A stretch of DNA of 64,000 bases from GCA-2401735 sp051252095. Its GTDB lineage: Bacteria > Pseudomonadota > Gammaproteobacteria > Burkholderiales > Methylophilaceae. The DNA lies in NCBI GenBank assembly GCA_051252095.1, contig JBPOFK010000005.1, positions 80,761 through 144,760 on the forward strand, written 5' to 3'. The notes under the pieces were generated by a model. It had not been told where the DNA came from, did not search any database, and saw only the letters and a list, made by a program, of their open reading frames with translations. Position numbers and translations under genes: made by a program. Position 1 is the stretch's first letter; every line of letters begins with the position of its first letter. Positions 8,178 to 17,429 of the stretch are shown in pieces.

Positions 8178-9484
8178 AGCAACTTAATGTAGGTATTTTA
8201 GGTTTAGGCACAGTCGGTGGTGGGACCTACACTGTATTAACACGTAATGCAGAAGAAATTACACGGCGCACTGGTGTGCAGATCAAGGTTATACAAGTCG
8301 CGGATAAAAATATTGAACGCGCAAAAGCGTTAACCAATGGCGAAACTAACGTTACTGATGATGCGTTTAACGTTGTTAACAATCCAGCAATTGATGTTGT
8401 TGTTGAGCTTATTGGTGGTTACACCATTGCTAAAGATTTGATTTTAAAAGCGATTGAGAATAAAAAACATGTCGTCACAGCAAATAAAGCCCTTATTGCA
8501 GTACATGGTAACGAGATATTTTCTGTTGCTCAAAAAATGGGAGTGATGGTTGCTTTTGAAGCGGCAGTAGCTGGTGGGATACCCATCATTAAAGCCTTAC
8601 GAGAGGGGTTGACGGCGAATAAAAATGAATGGGTTGCTGGAATTTTGAATGGCACCACCAACTATATTTTGACTGAAATGCGTGATAAAGGACTTGCTTA
8701 TCAAGATGTGATTGGTGAAGCACAGCGATTAGGGTATGCAGAAGCAGATCCAACATTCGATGTTGAAGGGATTGATGCTGCCCATAAATTAGTCATTATG
8801 TCTGCCATTGCATTTGGCATCCCATTAAAGTTTGATGAAGCCTACACAGAGGGCATTACAAACCTGCAACAAGTTGATATTCAATATGCGGAAGAATTAG
8901 GCTACAACGTTAAATTACTGGGTATTACTAAGCGCATAAATGAAGGGATAGAGTTACGTGTACATCCGACGCTCATTCCCGAAAAGCGCTTAGCGGCTAA
9001 TGTAGATGGCCCTATGAATGCAGTGGTAGTCCAAGGTGACGCAGTTGGACCAACTCTATATTATGGCGCAGGTGCAGGCGCGGAACCAACTGCAAGTGCT
9101 GTTATTGCCGATTTAGTCGATGTAGCAAGGTTGAAAGATGTCTCTGAGATGCACCGTGCGCCGTTCTTGTCTTACCAGCCAGAACGCGTGCAAGATTTAC
9201 CTGTTATAGCAATAGAAGATATTGAGAGTGCATTCTATATTCGGCTGAGAGCAACAGATAAGCCTGGTGTAATAGCCGCCATCACAAAAATTTTAGGGGA
9301 TTTAAAAATCTCTATAGATGCCATGATCCAAAAAGAGCCTTCTGTCGGTTCTGCCGAAGCTGATGTTGTGATTTTGACGCATAAAACGATTGAAAAAAAT
9401 ATGAACGTTGCGATTGAAGCAATTGAAGCTTTGCCAGCAGTTGTTGGTGAGATAGTTAAAATACGTATGGAAACGTTAGGTTAG
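8174..9484 (+). CDS. hom: Homoserine dehydrogenase
   Basis: A 436-residue homoserine dehydrogenase, converting aspartate semialdehyde to homoserine on the threonine/methionine path. The NAD(P) motif GLGTVGGG is at residues 10-17; the catalytic domain includes GILNGTTNYILT and the GYAEADPTFDVEG signature, and a C-terminal ACT domain (from about residue 355, RLRATDKPGV) suggests feedback control by threonine. The start is a TTG overlapping the stop of the aminotransferase; GGAG at 8163-8166 supports it. The gene is directly followed by thrC. Confidence 0.95.
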   Translation: MKQLNVGILGLGTVGGGTYTVLTRNAEEITRRTGVQIKVIQVADKNIERAKALTNGETNVTDDAFNVVNNPAIDVVVELIGGYTIAKDLILKAIENKKHVVTANKALIAVHGNEIFSVAQKMGVMVAFEAAVAGGIPIIKALREGLTANKNEWVAGILNGTTNYILTEMRDKGLAYQDVIGEAQRLGYAEADPTFDVEGIDAAHKLVIMSAIAFGIPLKFDEAYTEGITNLQQVDIQYAEELGYNVKLLGITKRINEGIELRVHPTLIPEKRLAANVDGPMNAVVVQGDAVGPTLYYGAGAGAEPTASAVIADLVDVARLKDVSEMHRAPFLSYQPERVQDLPVIAIEDIESAFYIRLRATDKPGVIAAITKILGDLKISIDAMIQKEPSVGSAEADVVILTHKTIEKNMNVAIEAIEALPAVVGEIVKIRMETLG

Positions 9485-9486
9485 TA

Positions 9487-10914
9487 ATGAAATATATCAG
9501 TACCCGTGGTCAATCACCTGCTTTAAGTTTTAGTGAAGTCTTGCTTGGAGGCTTAGCTCCAGATGGTGGCCTCTACATGCCAGAAACTTACCCACAGTTT
9601 ACATCAGCTGATTTAACCGCAATGCGAGGCATGAATTATTCTGATTTAGCGTTTGCGATTCTATCTCGCTTAATTGATGCAGATGATATTCCAGCTGCAG
9701 ATTTGCATGCCATTATTAATAAAACCTACCGTGCAGATGTCTACGGTTTTGCTCGTGACGGCCAGAAAGCTGCTGAGATTACACCAACATTGAAATTGGA
9801 AGAAAAGTTATACTTGTTGTCTTTATCCAATGGTCCAACATTGGCTTTTAAAGACATGGCAATGCAGTTACTTGGTCATTTGTTCGAATATGTGCTAGAG
9901 AAAAAAGGTGAAACAACCAATATATTGGGCGCAACCTCAGGTGATACTGGATCCGCTGCAGAATATGCGATGCGCGGTAAAAAAGGCGTGCGTGTGTTTA
10001 TGCTGTCGCCACACAAAAAAATGAGCCGTTTTCAAACAGCGCAAATGTTTAGCTTGCAAGATGACAACATCTTCAATATTGCAGTAGAAGGTGTATTCGA
10101 TGATTGTCAGGATATGGTTAAAGCCGTTTCAAATGATGCAGACTTTAAAGCAAAATACAAAATTGGCGCAGTTAACTCAATTAATTGGGGGCGCATTGTT
10201 GCGCAGGTTGTCTATTATTTCAAAGGCTATTTTGCGACAACAGATGATAATAAGCAAAAAGTAGATTTTTCAGTGCCATCAGGTAACTTTGGCAATGTTT
10301 GCGCAGGTCATATTGCCCGTATGATGGGCCTGCCCATTAATAGACTAGTAGTGGCAACGAATGAGAATGATGTGCTAGACGAGTTTTATAAGACAGGTAT
10401 TTACCGACCACGGGGCTCAGCTAATACATACCATACATCAAGTCCTTCAATGGACATTAGCAAAGCTTCAAATTTTGAACGCTTTATCTATGATCTGTTT
10501 GATCAAGATGCGAGTAAAGTGCGTGAGTTATGGGCGCATATTGACCAAGGTGGTGCATTTGATATTCATGAAATGCTAGAAAAAGTGAAATCATTCGGAT
10601 TTGTATCGGGAAGTAGTAATCATGCGACACGTATGCGAACAATTCGAGCGACTAATGCTAAATATGGAGTCGTTATTGATACGCATACTGCAGATGGACT
10701 TAAGGTTGCAATAGAGTATCAAGAGAAAGGTATCCCGATGGTTGTGCTTGAGACTGCGCTGCCTGCCAAATTTGAAGAGGCAATTGTAGAAGCGCTAGGT
10801 GAAAAGCCTCCTCGTCCTGAAAGCCTTAAAGGTATAGAAGAATTACCACAAAAATATACTGTGATGGCATCAGGTGCAGATAATATTAAAGCGTTTATTG
10901 CACAATCATTATAA
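9487..10914 (+). CDS. thrC: Threonine synthase
   Basis: A 475-residue PLP-dependent threonine synthase, converting phosphohomoserine to threonine. The N-terminal GGLAPDGGLYMPE, the PLP lysine in PTLAFKDMAMQLLGH and the phosphate/PLP loop GATSGDTGSAAEYA are clear. It begins three bases after the hom stop. No homoserine kinase gene lies in this operon, so the kinase must be elsewhere. Confidence 0.96.
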   Translation: MKYISTRGQSPALSFSEVLLGGLAPDGGLYMPETYPQFTSADLTAMRGMNYSDLAFAILSRLIDADDIPAADLHAIINKTYRADVYGFARDGQKAAEITPTLKLEEKLYLLSLSNGPTLAFKDMAMQLLGHLFEYVLEKKGETTNILGATSGDTGSAAEYAMRGKKGVRVFMLSPHKKMSRFQTAQMFSLQDDNIFNIAVEGVFDDCQDMVKAVSNDADFKAKYKIGAVNSINWGRIVAQVVYYFKGYFATTDDNKQKVDFSVPSGNFGNVCAGHIARMMGLPINRLVVATNENDVLDEFYKTGIYRPRGSANTYHTSSPSMDISKASNFERFIYDLFDQDASKVRELWAHIDQGGAFDIHEMLEKVKSFGFVSGSSNHATRMRTIRATNAKYGVVIDTHTADGLKVAIEYQEKGIPMVVLETALPAKFEEAIVEALGEKPPRPESLKGIEELPQKYTVMASGADNIKAFIAQSL

Positions 10915-10947
10915 ATATTCGCATAAAGAGTGAGCTAGATAGTTAAT

Positions 10948-11799
10948 ATGAAGCAGTACTTAGACTTATGCCAGCGTATCGTTGATGAAGGCACATGGAT
11001 TGAAAATAAACGAACGGGCAAAAAATGCCTGACCGTGATTAATGCAGACCTTACTTACGACGTTGACACACAGGAATTCCCTCTGGTAACGACTAGGAAA
11101 AGTTATTATAAATCCGCGATTGCGGAAATGATTGGCTATTTACGCGGTTACGATAACGCTTCAGATTTTAGAAAACTAGGCACAAAAACATGGGATGCAA
11201 ATGCGAATCTGAATGAAGACTGGCTAAATAACCCTTATCGTAAAGGTGAAGATGATTGTGGTTTTATCTATGGCAAGGTTGCCAGAAACTTTCCCAAACC
11301 TGATGGTGGTAGCTTAGATTTACTTCAAAAAATTGTTGATGACTTAAGCGCTGGTTTAGATAATAGGGGTGAAATTCTCACTTTTTATCACCCGGGTGTT
11401 TTTCACATGGGCTGTCTTCGTCCTTGTATGTATAGCCATCATTTTTCTTTATTGGGTGACACACTTTATTTAAACAGTACGCAAAGAAGTTGTGATGTCC
11501 CTTTAGGTTTAAATTTTAATATGGTGCAAGTTTACTTTTTGCTGGCCATCATGGCTCAAATAACAGGCAAAAAGCCTGGTAAGGCTTATCATAAAATTGT
11601 GAATGCACATATTTATGAAGACCAGAGAGACTTAATGAAAAATGTCCAATTAAAACGAGAGCCATATGAGTCCCCCAAACTACTTATTAATCCGGATATT
11701 AAAACATTAAAAGATCTTGAAACTTGGGTAACAATGGACGATTTTGCTATAGAGGGATACCAATGCCACGAACCCATTGCATATCCATTTTCAGTATAA
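10948..11799 (+). CDS. thyA: Thymidylate synthase (ThyA)
   Basis: A 283-residue thymidylate synthase, making dTMP from dUMP with methylene-tetrahydrofolate. The catalytic Cys160 is in GCLRPCMYSHH, followed by the phosphate-binding STQRSCDVPLGLNFN motif and the KIVNAHIYEDQ segment. It is slightly longer than the E. coli enzyme (264) and differs around the active site (RPCMYSHHFS), placing it in a variant ThyA subgroup. It lies 33 bases after thrC and is closed by the hairpin at 11803-11833. folA, which regenerates the folate, is about 4 kb away. Confidence 0.92.
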   Translation: MKQYLDLCQRIVDEGTWIENKRTGKKCLTVINADLTYDVDTQEFPLVTTRKSYYKSAIAEMIGYLRGYDNASDFRKLGTKTWDANANLNEDWLNNPYRKGEDDCGFIYGKVARNFPKPDGGSLDLLQKIVDDLSAGLDNRGEILTFYHPGVFHMGCLRPCMYSHHFSLLGDTLYLNSTQRSCDVPLGLNFNMVQVYFLLAIMAQITGKKPGKAYHKIVNAHIYEDQRDLMKNVQLKREPYESPKLLINPDIKTLKDLETWVTMDDFAIEGYQCHEPIAYPFSV

Positions 11800-11802
11800 A
11801 AA

Positions 11803-11833
11803 AAGGCTGCCCAACTTTTGATTAGGCAGCCTT
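11803..11833. terminator. Bidirectional terminator hairpin between thyA and EF-hand gene
   Basis: AAGGCTGCC (11803-11811) pairs with GGCAGCCTT (11825-11833) around a 13-base loop. On the minus strand it is followed by a run of T, so it fits termination of the leftward EF-hand gene best, and may also end the thyA operon. Confidence 0.75.
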
Positions 11834-11884
11834 ATAATTTGTGACCTTCAGGGGGGAAGTCACAAAACCTAAAACTTATCGTTA

Positions 11885-12217
11885 TTAATTAATGTTTGAT
11901 TCCTTTTGCGATTGATACATTGCATATTCATCAACAGTAATAACACCATCATGATTGACATCTGTATCATTAAATTTCAGTGCTAAGTCGCTATCTTTAA
12001 TGGATTCTTGTAGTGATACTTTCCCATTTTCATCTGTATCCAAAGACTTGAATGCAGCATCTTCAGGCGCTTTAGCAATGACTGTAGCTTTTCTAGCACT
12101 TGGTCTAATATCACCTGTAATAATGTCTTTGTTTGCTGCGAAAGAGGTTGCGCAGAAACTTGTTGCTAGTATTAGGAAGAATAAATTGCTTATTGTTTTT
12201 ATCATGCTCTTAACCAT
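11885..12217 (-). CDS. Secreted EF-hand calcium-binding protein
   Basis: A 110-residue protein with a signal peptide (about residues 1-28, ending SFAANKD) and two canonical EF-hand loops: DTDENGKVSLQE at 60-71 and DVNHDGVITVDE at 86-97, both with the acidic residues and glycine needed for calcium. It is probably a periplasmic calcium binder. AAGGAG lies 10 bases before the first ATG, which decides the start. Gaps on either side suggest a single-gene unit. Calcium matters for PQQ methanol dehydrogenases, but a link is speculation. Confidence 0.82.
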   Translation of the reverse strand: MVKSMIKTISNLFFLILATSFCATSFAANKDIITGDIRPSARKATVIAKAPEDAAFKSLDTDENGKVSLQESIKDSDLALKFNDTDVNHDGVITVDEYAMYQSQKESNIN

Positions 12218-12442
12218 TACTTTTCTACTCCTTATTTTATTACCAAGTGTAAAAATATTCTGTTAATACTCTAATAGCGAGTATCGTGCCAACTAATTTT
12301 TTTCAACAAAAACAATTGGTTACAGGGATTAATGAAAATAAGTAATAGTGAAAATGTCGTCAAATGGCGACAAAAAAAGAAATAAACGGCTAACTGTATG
12401 AATTTAAAAGGTTTATTATGTCTCTAAATCACGACAAATTGA

Positions 12443-13801
12443 TTAGTTTTCCGAACTATTTTTAAAATCAGCGGGCTGTATCTGATGTCTTTCTAATAAT
12501 CGATAAAACTCAGTACGATTTCTTTTAGCTAACTTAGCCGCTTGAGCAACATTACCTTGGGTTGTTTTCAGTATGTTGATTAAATAGCTTTGCTCAAATT
12601 GCTGTTTCGCTACGTCAAGTGGGATGATAGTGCTAGATGAAGCATGTAGCGCTTTCTCTAGTAAGTTCAGTGGAATAACCTGCGTTGTCGCAAGTACAAC
12701 CGTTTGTTCAATCACATTTTGTAATTGTCTGACGTTACCTGGCCAATCTGCTGAGATTAATAGCTCTAGTGCTTCAGGTACAAAACTATGAACATTTTTT
12801 TTATATTTTTTATTAAATATTTGGATAAAGTGGCTTGCTAGCAAACTAATGTCTTCTCTGCGCTCTGATAAGGATGGAATCTCCAAACTGACCACGTTAA
12901 TTCGATAAAATAAATCTTCACGGAAACGATTTTCACGCATTTCCTCTGCTAAATCTCTGTGAGTTGCTGAAATCACCCTAACATCTATATTGATATCCTT
13001 CGTGCTACCGACAGGACGAATAATCCGTTCTTGAAGAGCGCGGAGCACTTTTACCTGCAAAGCAGACGGCATGTCGCCTATTTCATCTAAAAATAGTGTG
13101 CCACCATGCGCGCTCTCAAACAAACCAATGTGATTGTTGATCGCACCAGTAAATGATCCTTTGCTATGCCCAAATAGCTCAGATTCCAACAAATTTTCTG
13201 GAATAGCACCACAATTGATTGCAACAAACGGATTGTTTTTTCGTTGACTTGCTTGGTGAATAGCACGTGCTAATAGCTCTTTTCCAGACCCGCTGTCACC
13301 TTGAATAAATACACTGGCATCAGTCGAGGCAATCAGCTTAGCTTGCTCTAATAAACTCTCCATTTGTGGGCTACGCGTCAGTATACTTTGACGCCACTCA
13401 TCGTTTTCAGGCAGATGATGGTCGCCTTGAGAACCGCTAATCCGCAAGGCATTCGCCACAAGTTTTAAAAGTTCTTGACTGTCAAAAGGTTTTGTTAAAA
13501 AGCTATATGCACCCTGTTGGGTTGCATGTACTGCATCTGGAATAGATCCGTGAGCAGTTAATATAATCATGGGCAGCGTAGGGTGGTTTTTGTGGACAGC
13601 GTCCAGTAGTGCCATCCCATCCATGGCAGGCATGCGTAAGTCGCTTACTATGAGGTCTGGACGCTTTAATGATATGGCTGCCATAGCTTGCTCACCATTA
13701 CTAGCTGCTACAGTGTTATAGCCTGTGGCTGTCAATCGCATGCTGATTAGCTTAAGAATATCTTGGTCGTCATCAACTACTAAAATGGTCGGTTTTTGCA
13801 T
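12443..13801 (-). CDS. glrR: Sigma-54-dependent response regulator (GlrR/QseF-like)
   Basis: A 452-residue response regulator: receiver domain (1-120, phosphorylated Asp54 in IVSDLRMPAMDG), sigma-54 AAA+ domain (Walker A GDSGSGKE near 168, sigma-54 contact loop GSFTGA near 220), and a C-terminal Fis-type helix-turn-helix (GNVAQAAKLAKRNRTEF). The N-terminus and the neighbours (histidine kinase, small lipoprotein) match the GlrR/QseF system, which in E. coli activates the small RNA gene glmY. The targets here are unknown. It starts six bases after the lipoprotein gene. Confidence 0.88.
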   Translation of the reverse strand: MQKPTILVVDDDQDILKLISMRLTATGYNTVAASNGEQAMAAISLKRPDLIVSDLRMPAMDGMALLDAVHKNHPTLPMIILTAHGSIPDAVHATQQGAYSFLTKPFDSQELLKLVANALRISGSQGDHHLPENDEWRQSILTRSPQMESLLEQAKLIASTDASVFIQGDSGSGKELLARAIHQASQRKNNPFVAINCGAIPENLLESELFGHSKGSFTGAINNHIGLFESAHGGTLFLDEIGDMPSALQVKVLRALQERIIRPVGSTKDINIDVRVISATHRDLAEEMRENRFREDLFYRINVVSLEIPSLSERREDISLLASHFIQIFNKKYKKNVHSFVPEALELLISADWPGNVRQLQNVIEQTVVLATTQVIPLNLLEKALHASSSTIIPLDVAKQQFEQSYLINILKTTQGNVAQAAKLAKRNRTEFYRLLERHQIQPADFKNSSEN

Positions 13802-13807
13802 AATTGG

Positions 13808-14359
13808 CTATTGCGTTTTGATGTTACGCTCAATCATTTTTTTTTCAATATTTTTTAGATCATTCAGTTTTTGTTCAAGTGCTTTGTTTTTCTGTTTTAA
13901 AGCGATATTTTTTTTTGAGAGGTCATCAGTTTGTTCTACTAATTGACTGTTTTCTTTTGTATATGTTAATAATAGACTCACTAAGTGAGTGTCAGAAGTA
14001 TTCAGGTTGTTTGCACTTAGCAATGCATTTAGCAACGTTATAGCATCAGTAATGTTTCTCACTTCACTGTTAGGTATGGCAAGCATTGCTGCTTTTTTAA
14101 TGAGTAGTTTATTATCATTCGGATTGCTGCGTGATGCTTCTAATACATCTTGATAGACCTGCGCTTGTTGCACTGACGTTGAACTAGAATATTCAGCAAT
14201 AAAATTAAGCAGTTCCGCTGTAGCGGCATGTGCAATTGGTGAGAACTGAACATTGCTTCTATCATTGTGACTGATATGATCTTTATTAGGATTTGTTGCA
14301 ACACAAGCGGATAGCAAACTAATACAAGTTACTAATATTAAATAACGATTAAAGCGCAT
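13808..14359 (-). CDS. QseG-like lipoprotein between kinase and regulator
   Basis: A 183-residue predicted lipoprotein with lipobox LLSAC near residues 15-19 and a C-terminal coiled coil rich in Lys, Gln, Leu and Asn (from about residue 135). Sequence similarity to E. coli QseG is not obvious by eye; the assignment rests on its place between a GlrK-like kinase and a GlrR-like regulator. QseG is known to bind and tune the kinase at the membrane. Its ATG overlaps the kinase stop (TAATG). Confidence 0.65.
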   Translation of the reverse strand: MRFNRYLILVTCISLLSACVATNPNKDHISHNDRSNVQFSPIAHAATAELLNFIAEYSSSTSVQQAQVYQDVLEASRSNPNDNKLLIKKAAMLAIPNSEVRNITDAITLLNALLSANNLNTSDTHLVSLLLTYTKENSQLVEQTDDLSKKNIALKQKNKALEQKLNDLKNIEKKMIERNIKTQ

Positions 14360-15807
14360 TAAATCTCCATTGAGGTCATATTATTTTTTGGTAAACGTAC
14401 ACTGAAGTGCGCACCATGTTTTGATGGTAAAAGACTGATGCTGCCATCCAGCGTTGCGACAATTTCTTTTACAATCGTTAACCCAAGGCCGCTGCCATTA
14501 ATGAGACCCTTGTGGTTAGACTTGCCTCGATAAAAAGGGTCAAATACTTTTGCATAATCTGCTTTTGCTAGACCAGGCCCATTATCGACTACTTCAATCA
14601 TAAACCAATCAGATTCTGTATTTGATGAAATATTAATTTGGCCTGCTTCAGGCGTATAGTTTACAGCGTTGGAAATCAAATTATCAAGGATAATAGAAAG
14701 CTTTTCTTCGTTAGAAATGAGTTTCACATCATCCTGTATTTTTACATTCATTTGTAGCTTTTTATTATTAATGGTCAGTGAATGCGCTACTAAAACTTTA
14801 CTAATCAATTTTTCCAAATCAATAAGTTGTAGCTTGCTTTGCCCTTGTATAGAATCTATTTTGGTGTAATTGAGCAGGTTCTCAATCATTTTCTGCAAGC
14901 GAATGCTGTTTTCACGCATGATTAATATAATTTCTGTTTGCTGTTCAGAAAGTGTGCCGCCAATGCCATCATGTAATAGCTCCGTTGCCTCTCTAATTGC
15001 GGTCAATGGCGTTTTAAGTTCATGCGATACATGACGTAAAAACTGCTGCTTTTGTGCATTGAGGTCTTTAAGTTCTTTTCTTAGCCAATCTAGCCTACGC
15101 CCCAACTGACGTAAATCACCAGGACCATCAATAGAGATTGGTTTTTCGTACATCCCTTCACCCAAACTTCTGATTGCACTATCCATTCTACGAATTGGCT
15201 GCGCAAGTAGGTAAGTAATAATACCAGCAACAACTAGCGCTAATGGAATCAGAATAAGGCTTTGTAAAAATAAGATTTTTTGTGTTTTTTTAGCTCTTGT
15301 TCTGAACGCAGTGGATGCCATGTCAATAGCAGCATTATTTTCTGTAATGATTTGATTGATTTGTGCAGTTAGTGTCACAAAGTCATCCAAGAAAATAGGA
15401 TTGTCTATTGTTGTATTTTTATTTTCGATAATTGTTCTATGCAAGGAAGCAGCATTATTTTTAAGTGCAATGAGCTTTTTTTCCAGCGTAGCATTATTAA
15501 GATATTTTTGTAGATGAGCCGTAGTATCGTTGAATGCTTGATATGCATGCTGGTAGTTCTCAAATAATAGGGTGTCTTTTAATACGTAATACTGGCGGGC
15601 GCTACGTTCCATTAGCCCAGATTTTTCTTGTAATGCACGGCTGAGCCTCGTTGTCTCTACCGCTTGCGAAATCGTTGCCTCACTTTGCTTTGCTATGTTG
15701 CCAAATGCAATGTTTGCATTGGTAAATGCCCATAGCAATGGAAAAATCGCAAATGCAAAGCCAATCAGGAGTAGCTTTAAAAAAGAGTTTGGATAACGAA
15801 TATGCAT
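14359..15807 (-). CDS. glrK: Sensor histidine kinase (GlrK/QseE-like)
   Basis: A 482-residue membrane histidine kinase: N-terminal TM (about 10-35), helical periplasmic sensor domain, second TM (about 180-200), HAMP domain, H-box HVSHELKTPLTAIRE, N-box DNLISNAVNYTPE, and G-boxes DNGPGL and GSGLGLTIV. It should phosphorylate the GlrR-like protein encoded two genes downstream. In E. coli the related GlrK/GlrR responds to envelope conditions and controls glmY. The start lies 45 bases from the divergent folA start, so the two promoters overlap. Confidence 0.87.
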   Translation of the reverse strand: MHIRYPNSFLKLLLIGFAFAIFPLLWAFTNANIAFGNIAKQSEATISQAVETTRLSRALQEKSGLMERSARQYYVLKDTLLFENYQHAYQAFNDTTAHLQKYLNNATLEKKLIALKNNAASLHRTIIENKNTTIDNPIFLDDFVTLTAQINQIITENNAAIDMASTAFRTRAKKTQKILFLQSLILIPLALVVAGIITYLLAQPIRRMDSAIRSLGEGMYEKPISIDGPGDLRQLGRRLDWLRKELKDLNAQKQQFLRHVSHELKTPLTAIREATELLHDGIGGTLSEQQTEIILIMRENSIRLQKMIENLLNYTKIDSIQGQSKLQLIDLEKLISKVLVAHSLTINNKKLQMNVKIQDDVKLISNEEKLSIILDNLISNAVNYTPEAGQINISSNTESDWFMIEVVDNGPGLAKADYAKVFDPFYRGKSNHKGLINGSGLGLTIVKEIVATLDGSISLLPSKHGAHFSVRLPKNNMTSMEI

Positions 15808-15840
15808 AAAGGCGCCAAATTAATTCGCGTTAACATCCAG

Positions 15841-15846
15841 TATAAT
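15841..15846 (+). promoter_or_regulatory. -10 box of folA, placing the start site at the ATG
   Basis: A perfect TATAAT is followed by exactly six bases and then the folA ATG at 15853. Standard -10 geometry puts the transcription start on the A of the ATG, so the mRNA would be leaderless. The -35 region is weak. Confidence 0.55.
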
Positions 15847-15852
15847 GGATGT

Positions 15853-16344
15853 ATGAGTCAACTTTCTATTATTGTTGCTGTTGCGAACAACAGTGTAATT
15901 GGTTTGAATAATACGCTGCCTTGGCATTTGCCTGAAGATTTAAAGCGGTTTAAAGAACTTACTATGGGGCATCATATTATCATGGGACGTAAAACCTATG
16001 AATCTTTAGGACGCCTTTTACCTGGTCGTACAACCGTTATTGTGACGCGGAATCAGCATTACAGTGTGGATGGTGCGATTGTGGTCCATAGTCTTCAAGA
16101 TGCACTAGAAGCATGCAAGAAAGATGATGAGGTTTTTTTAATCGGCGGTGCGGAGTTGTATGCGGTAGGGTTAACTTGTGCACATCGAATTTATTTAACA
16201 GAGGTACATGCTGAATTTGCGGGGGATGCATTTTTGCCAGCGGTTAATTTTTCAGATTGGCAAGAAGCTTGTCGTGAGCAACATGAGGCAAAAAACGGAT
16301 TGGTTTTTAGCTATGTTGTTTATGAGCGCAAAGCAGGTCGTTAA
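15853..16344 (+). CDS. folA: Dihydrofolate reductase
   Basis: A 163-residue DHFR, reducing dihydrofolate to tetrahydrofolate with NADPH. The motifs are standard: IIVAVANNSVIGLNN, LPWHLPEDLKRFK with the catalytic acid at Asp29, MGRKTYESLGRLLPGR for NADPH and FLIGGAELY. The frame could start at an ATG at 15802, but that lies upstream of the -10 box and would give an unusual N-terminus; I start at 15853. The gene ends two bases from the convergent lytic transglycosylase gene, sharing a hairpin. Confidence 0.95.
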   Translation: MSQLSIIVAVANNSVIGLNNTLPWHLPEDLKRFKELTMGHHIIMGRKTYESLGRLLPGRTTVIVTRNQHYSVDGAIVVHSLQDALEACKKDDEVFLIGGAELYAVGLTCAHRIYLTEVHAEFAGDAFLPAVNFSDWQEACREQHEAKNGLVFSYVVYERKAGR

Positions 16345-16358
16345 ACTAACGACTGCTT
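16331..16358. terminator. Shared hairpin over the ends of folA and the transglycosylase gene
   Basis: AAGCAGGTCGTTA (16331-16343) pairs with TAACGACTGCTT (16347-16358) with one bulged G and a three-base loop. It overlaps the stop codons of both convergent genes and probably protects or ends both transcripts. Confidence 0.5.
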
Positions 16359-17332
16359 GAAACTTTTATAATGGAAGACCTTTGGCCAATAAGCAAATCT
16401 TCACGGAATGGATGATAGGATTTGCGATATAGGTTGTAAATTTTGGTTACGTATCTTCTAGTCTCAGGATAAGGTGGTATGCCTTTATAGCGATCCACTG
16501 CATTTTCACCGGCATTGTAAGCTGCAGCAACTAATCGCACGTCACCTGCATAGTATGCAAACAACCATCGTAAATAAGACAAGCCCCCTCTAATGTTATC
16601 TTCAGCATCATAGGGTTTTTTGACGTTGAATCGAGCAGCTGTTTCTGGAATAAGCTGCATTAATCCTTTTGCATTTTTTGGCGAGGTGGCATTGGGGTTG
16701 AAGTTTGACTCTACTTTAATGAAAGCCATTGCTAAATCAGTATCAATGTCATAGCTTGGTGCTAATATTTTTACGATTTCGTAAATAGGACCTTCTTCAT
16801 AGAATGCATCACGATTAACTTCTATGTCGTAAATGCTTGATGGTGCATCTGCGATGGTTTGCGGTTCAGGATCTGGTTGCAAGCAAGCAGGCTTGGTAGC
16901 TAAGTTCGCGTTACCATCAATTTTAGACTGCCACTTGATGGCTGCAGTGTGATGTTGCGCCGCTGCTTTATCAAAAAATAGCGCCGCAATATTGGTATCT
17001 TTTGGCACACCTTTGCCATTTGCATATAACCAGCCGACAGCAAAGTAAGCGTTTGCATCATTCAAGTCACGCGCACTTTTACAGTAATGTGCTGCTGCGT
17101 CTTCATAACTATTAATCTCACCAGTTCCTATGCCTCTAAAAGCAAGCTTTACCAGTACTTCGTATGGATTTTGATCTTCTTCTGCAACAGCATCGCTTGA
17201 TGCAGATGTTGTTATTTCAACATTCGTGTTGTTTACTAACTCTTGCGCTATTGACGGTAGACTGAACAGCAGCGTAAAGGCAGCTACTACTATGCTGCAT
17301 GTGATGTGATATGCATAAGATTCTTTTTTCAA
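16346..17332 (-). CDS. Lytic transglycosylase with Sel1-type repeat
   Basis: A 328-residue exported protein: signal peptide (about 1-29), a Sel1/TPR-like repeat region (about 50-135, with YFAVGWLYANGKGVPKD), and an SLT domain. The catalytic glutamate is in IKVESNFNPNA, followed by KGLMQLIPETA and AAYNAGENAV, all typical of family 1 lytic transglycosylases that cut peptidoglycan in the periplasm. The Sel1 repeat may serve protein binding. It appears to be a single gene. Confidence 0.88.
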   Translation of the reverse strand: MKKESYAYHITCSIVVAAFTLLFSLPSIAQELVNNTNVEITTSASSDAVAEEDQNPYEVLVKLAFRGIGTGEINSYEDAAAHYCKSARDLNDANAYFAVGWLYANGKGVPKDTNIAALFFDKAAAQHHTAAIKWQSKIDGNANLATKPACLQPDPEPQTIADAPSSIYDIEVNRDAFYEEGPIYEIVKILAPSYDIDTDLAMAFIKVESNFNPNATSPKNAKGLMQLIPETAARFNVKKPYDAEDNIRGGLSYLRWLFAYYAGDVRLVAAAYNAGENAVDRYKGIPPYPETRRYVTKIYNLYRKSYHPFREDLLIGQRSSIIKVSSSR

Positions 17333-17429
17333 AATGGAAGCCTCCCTGCTGATTAAATGTAATCAACAATAAAGTCTACATTTTATTAAGGGGTTCTTAT
17401 ATAGTCCGTTTGGATAGGCTTAATTATTT

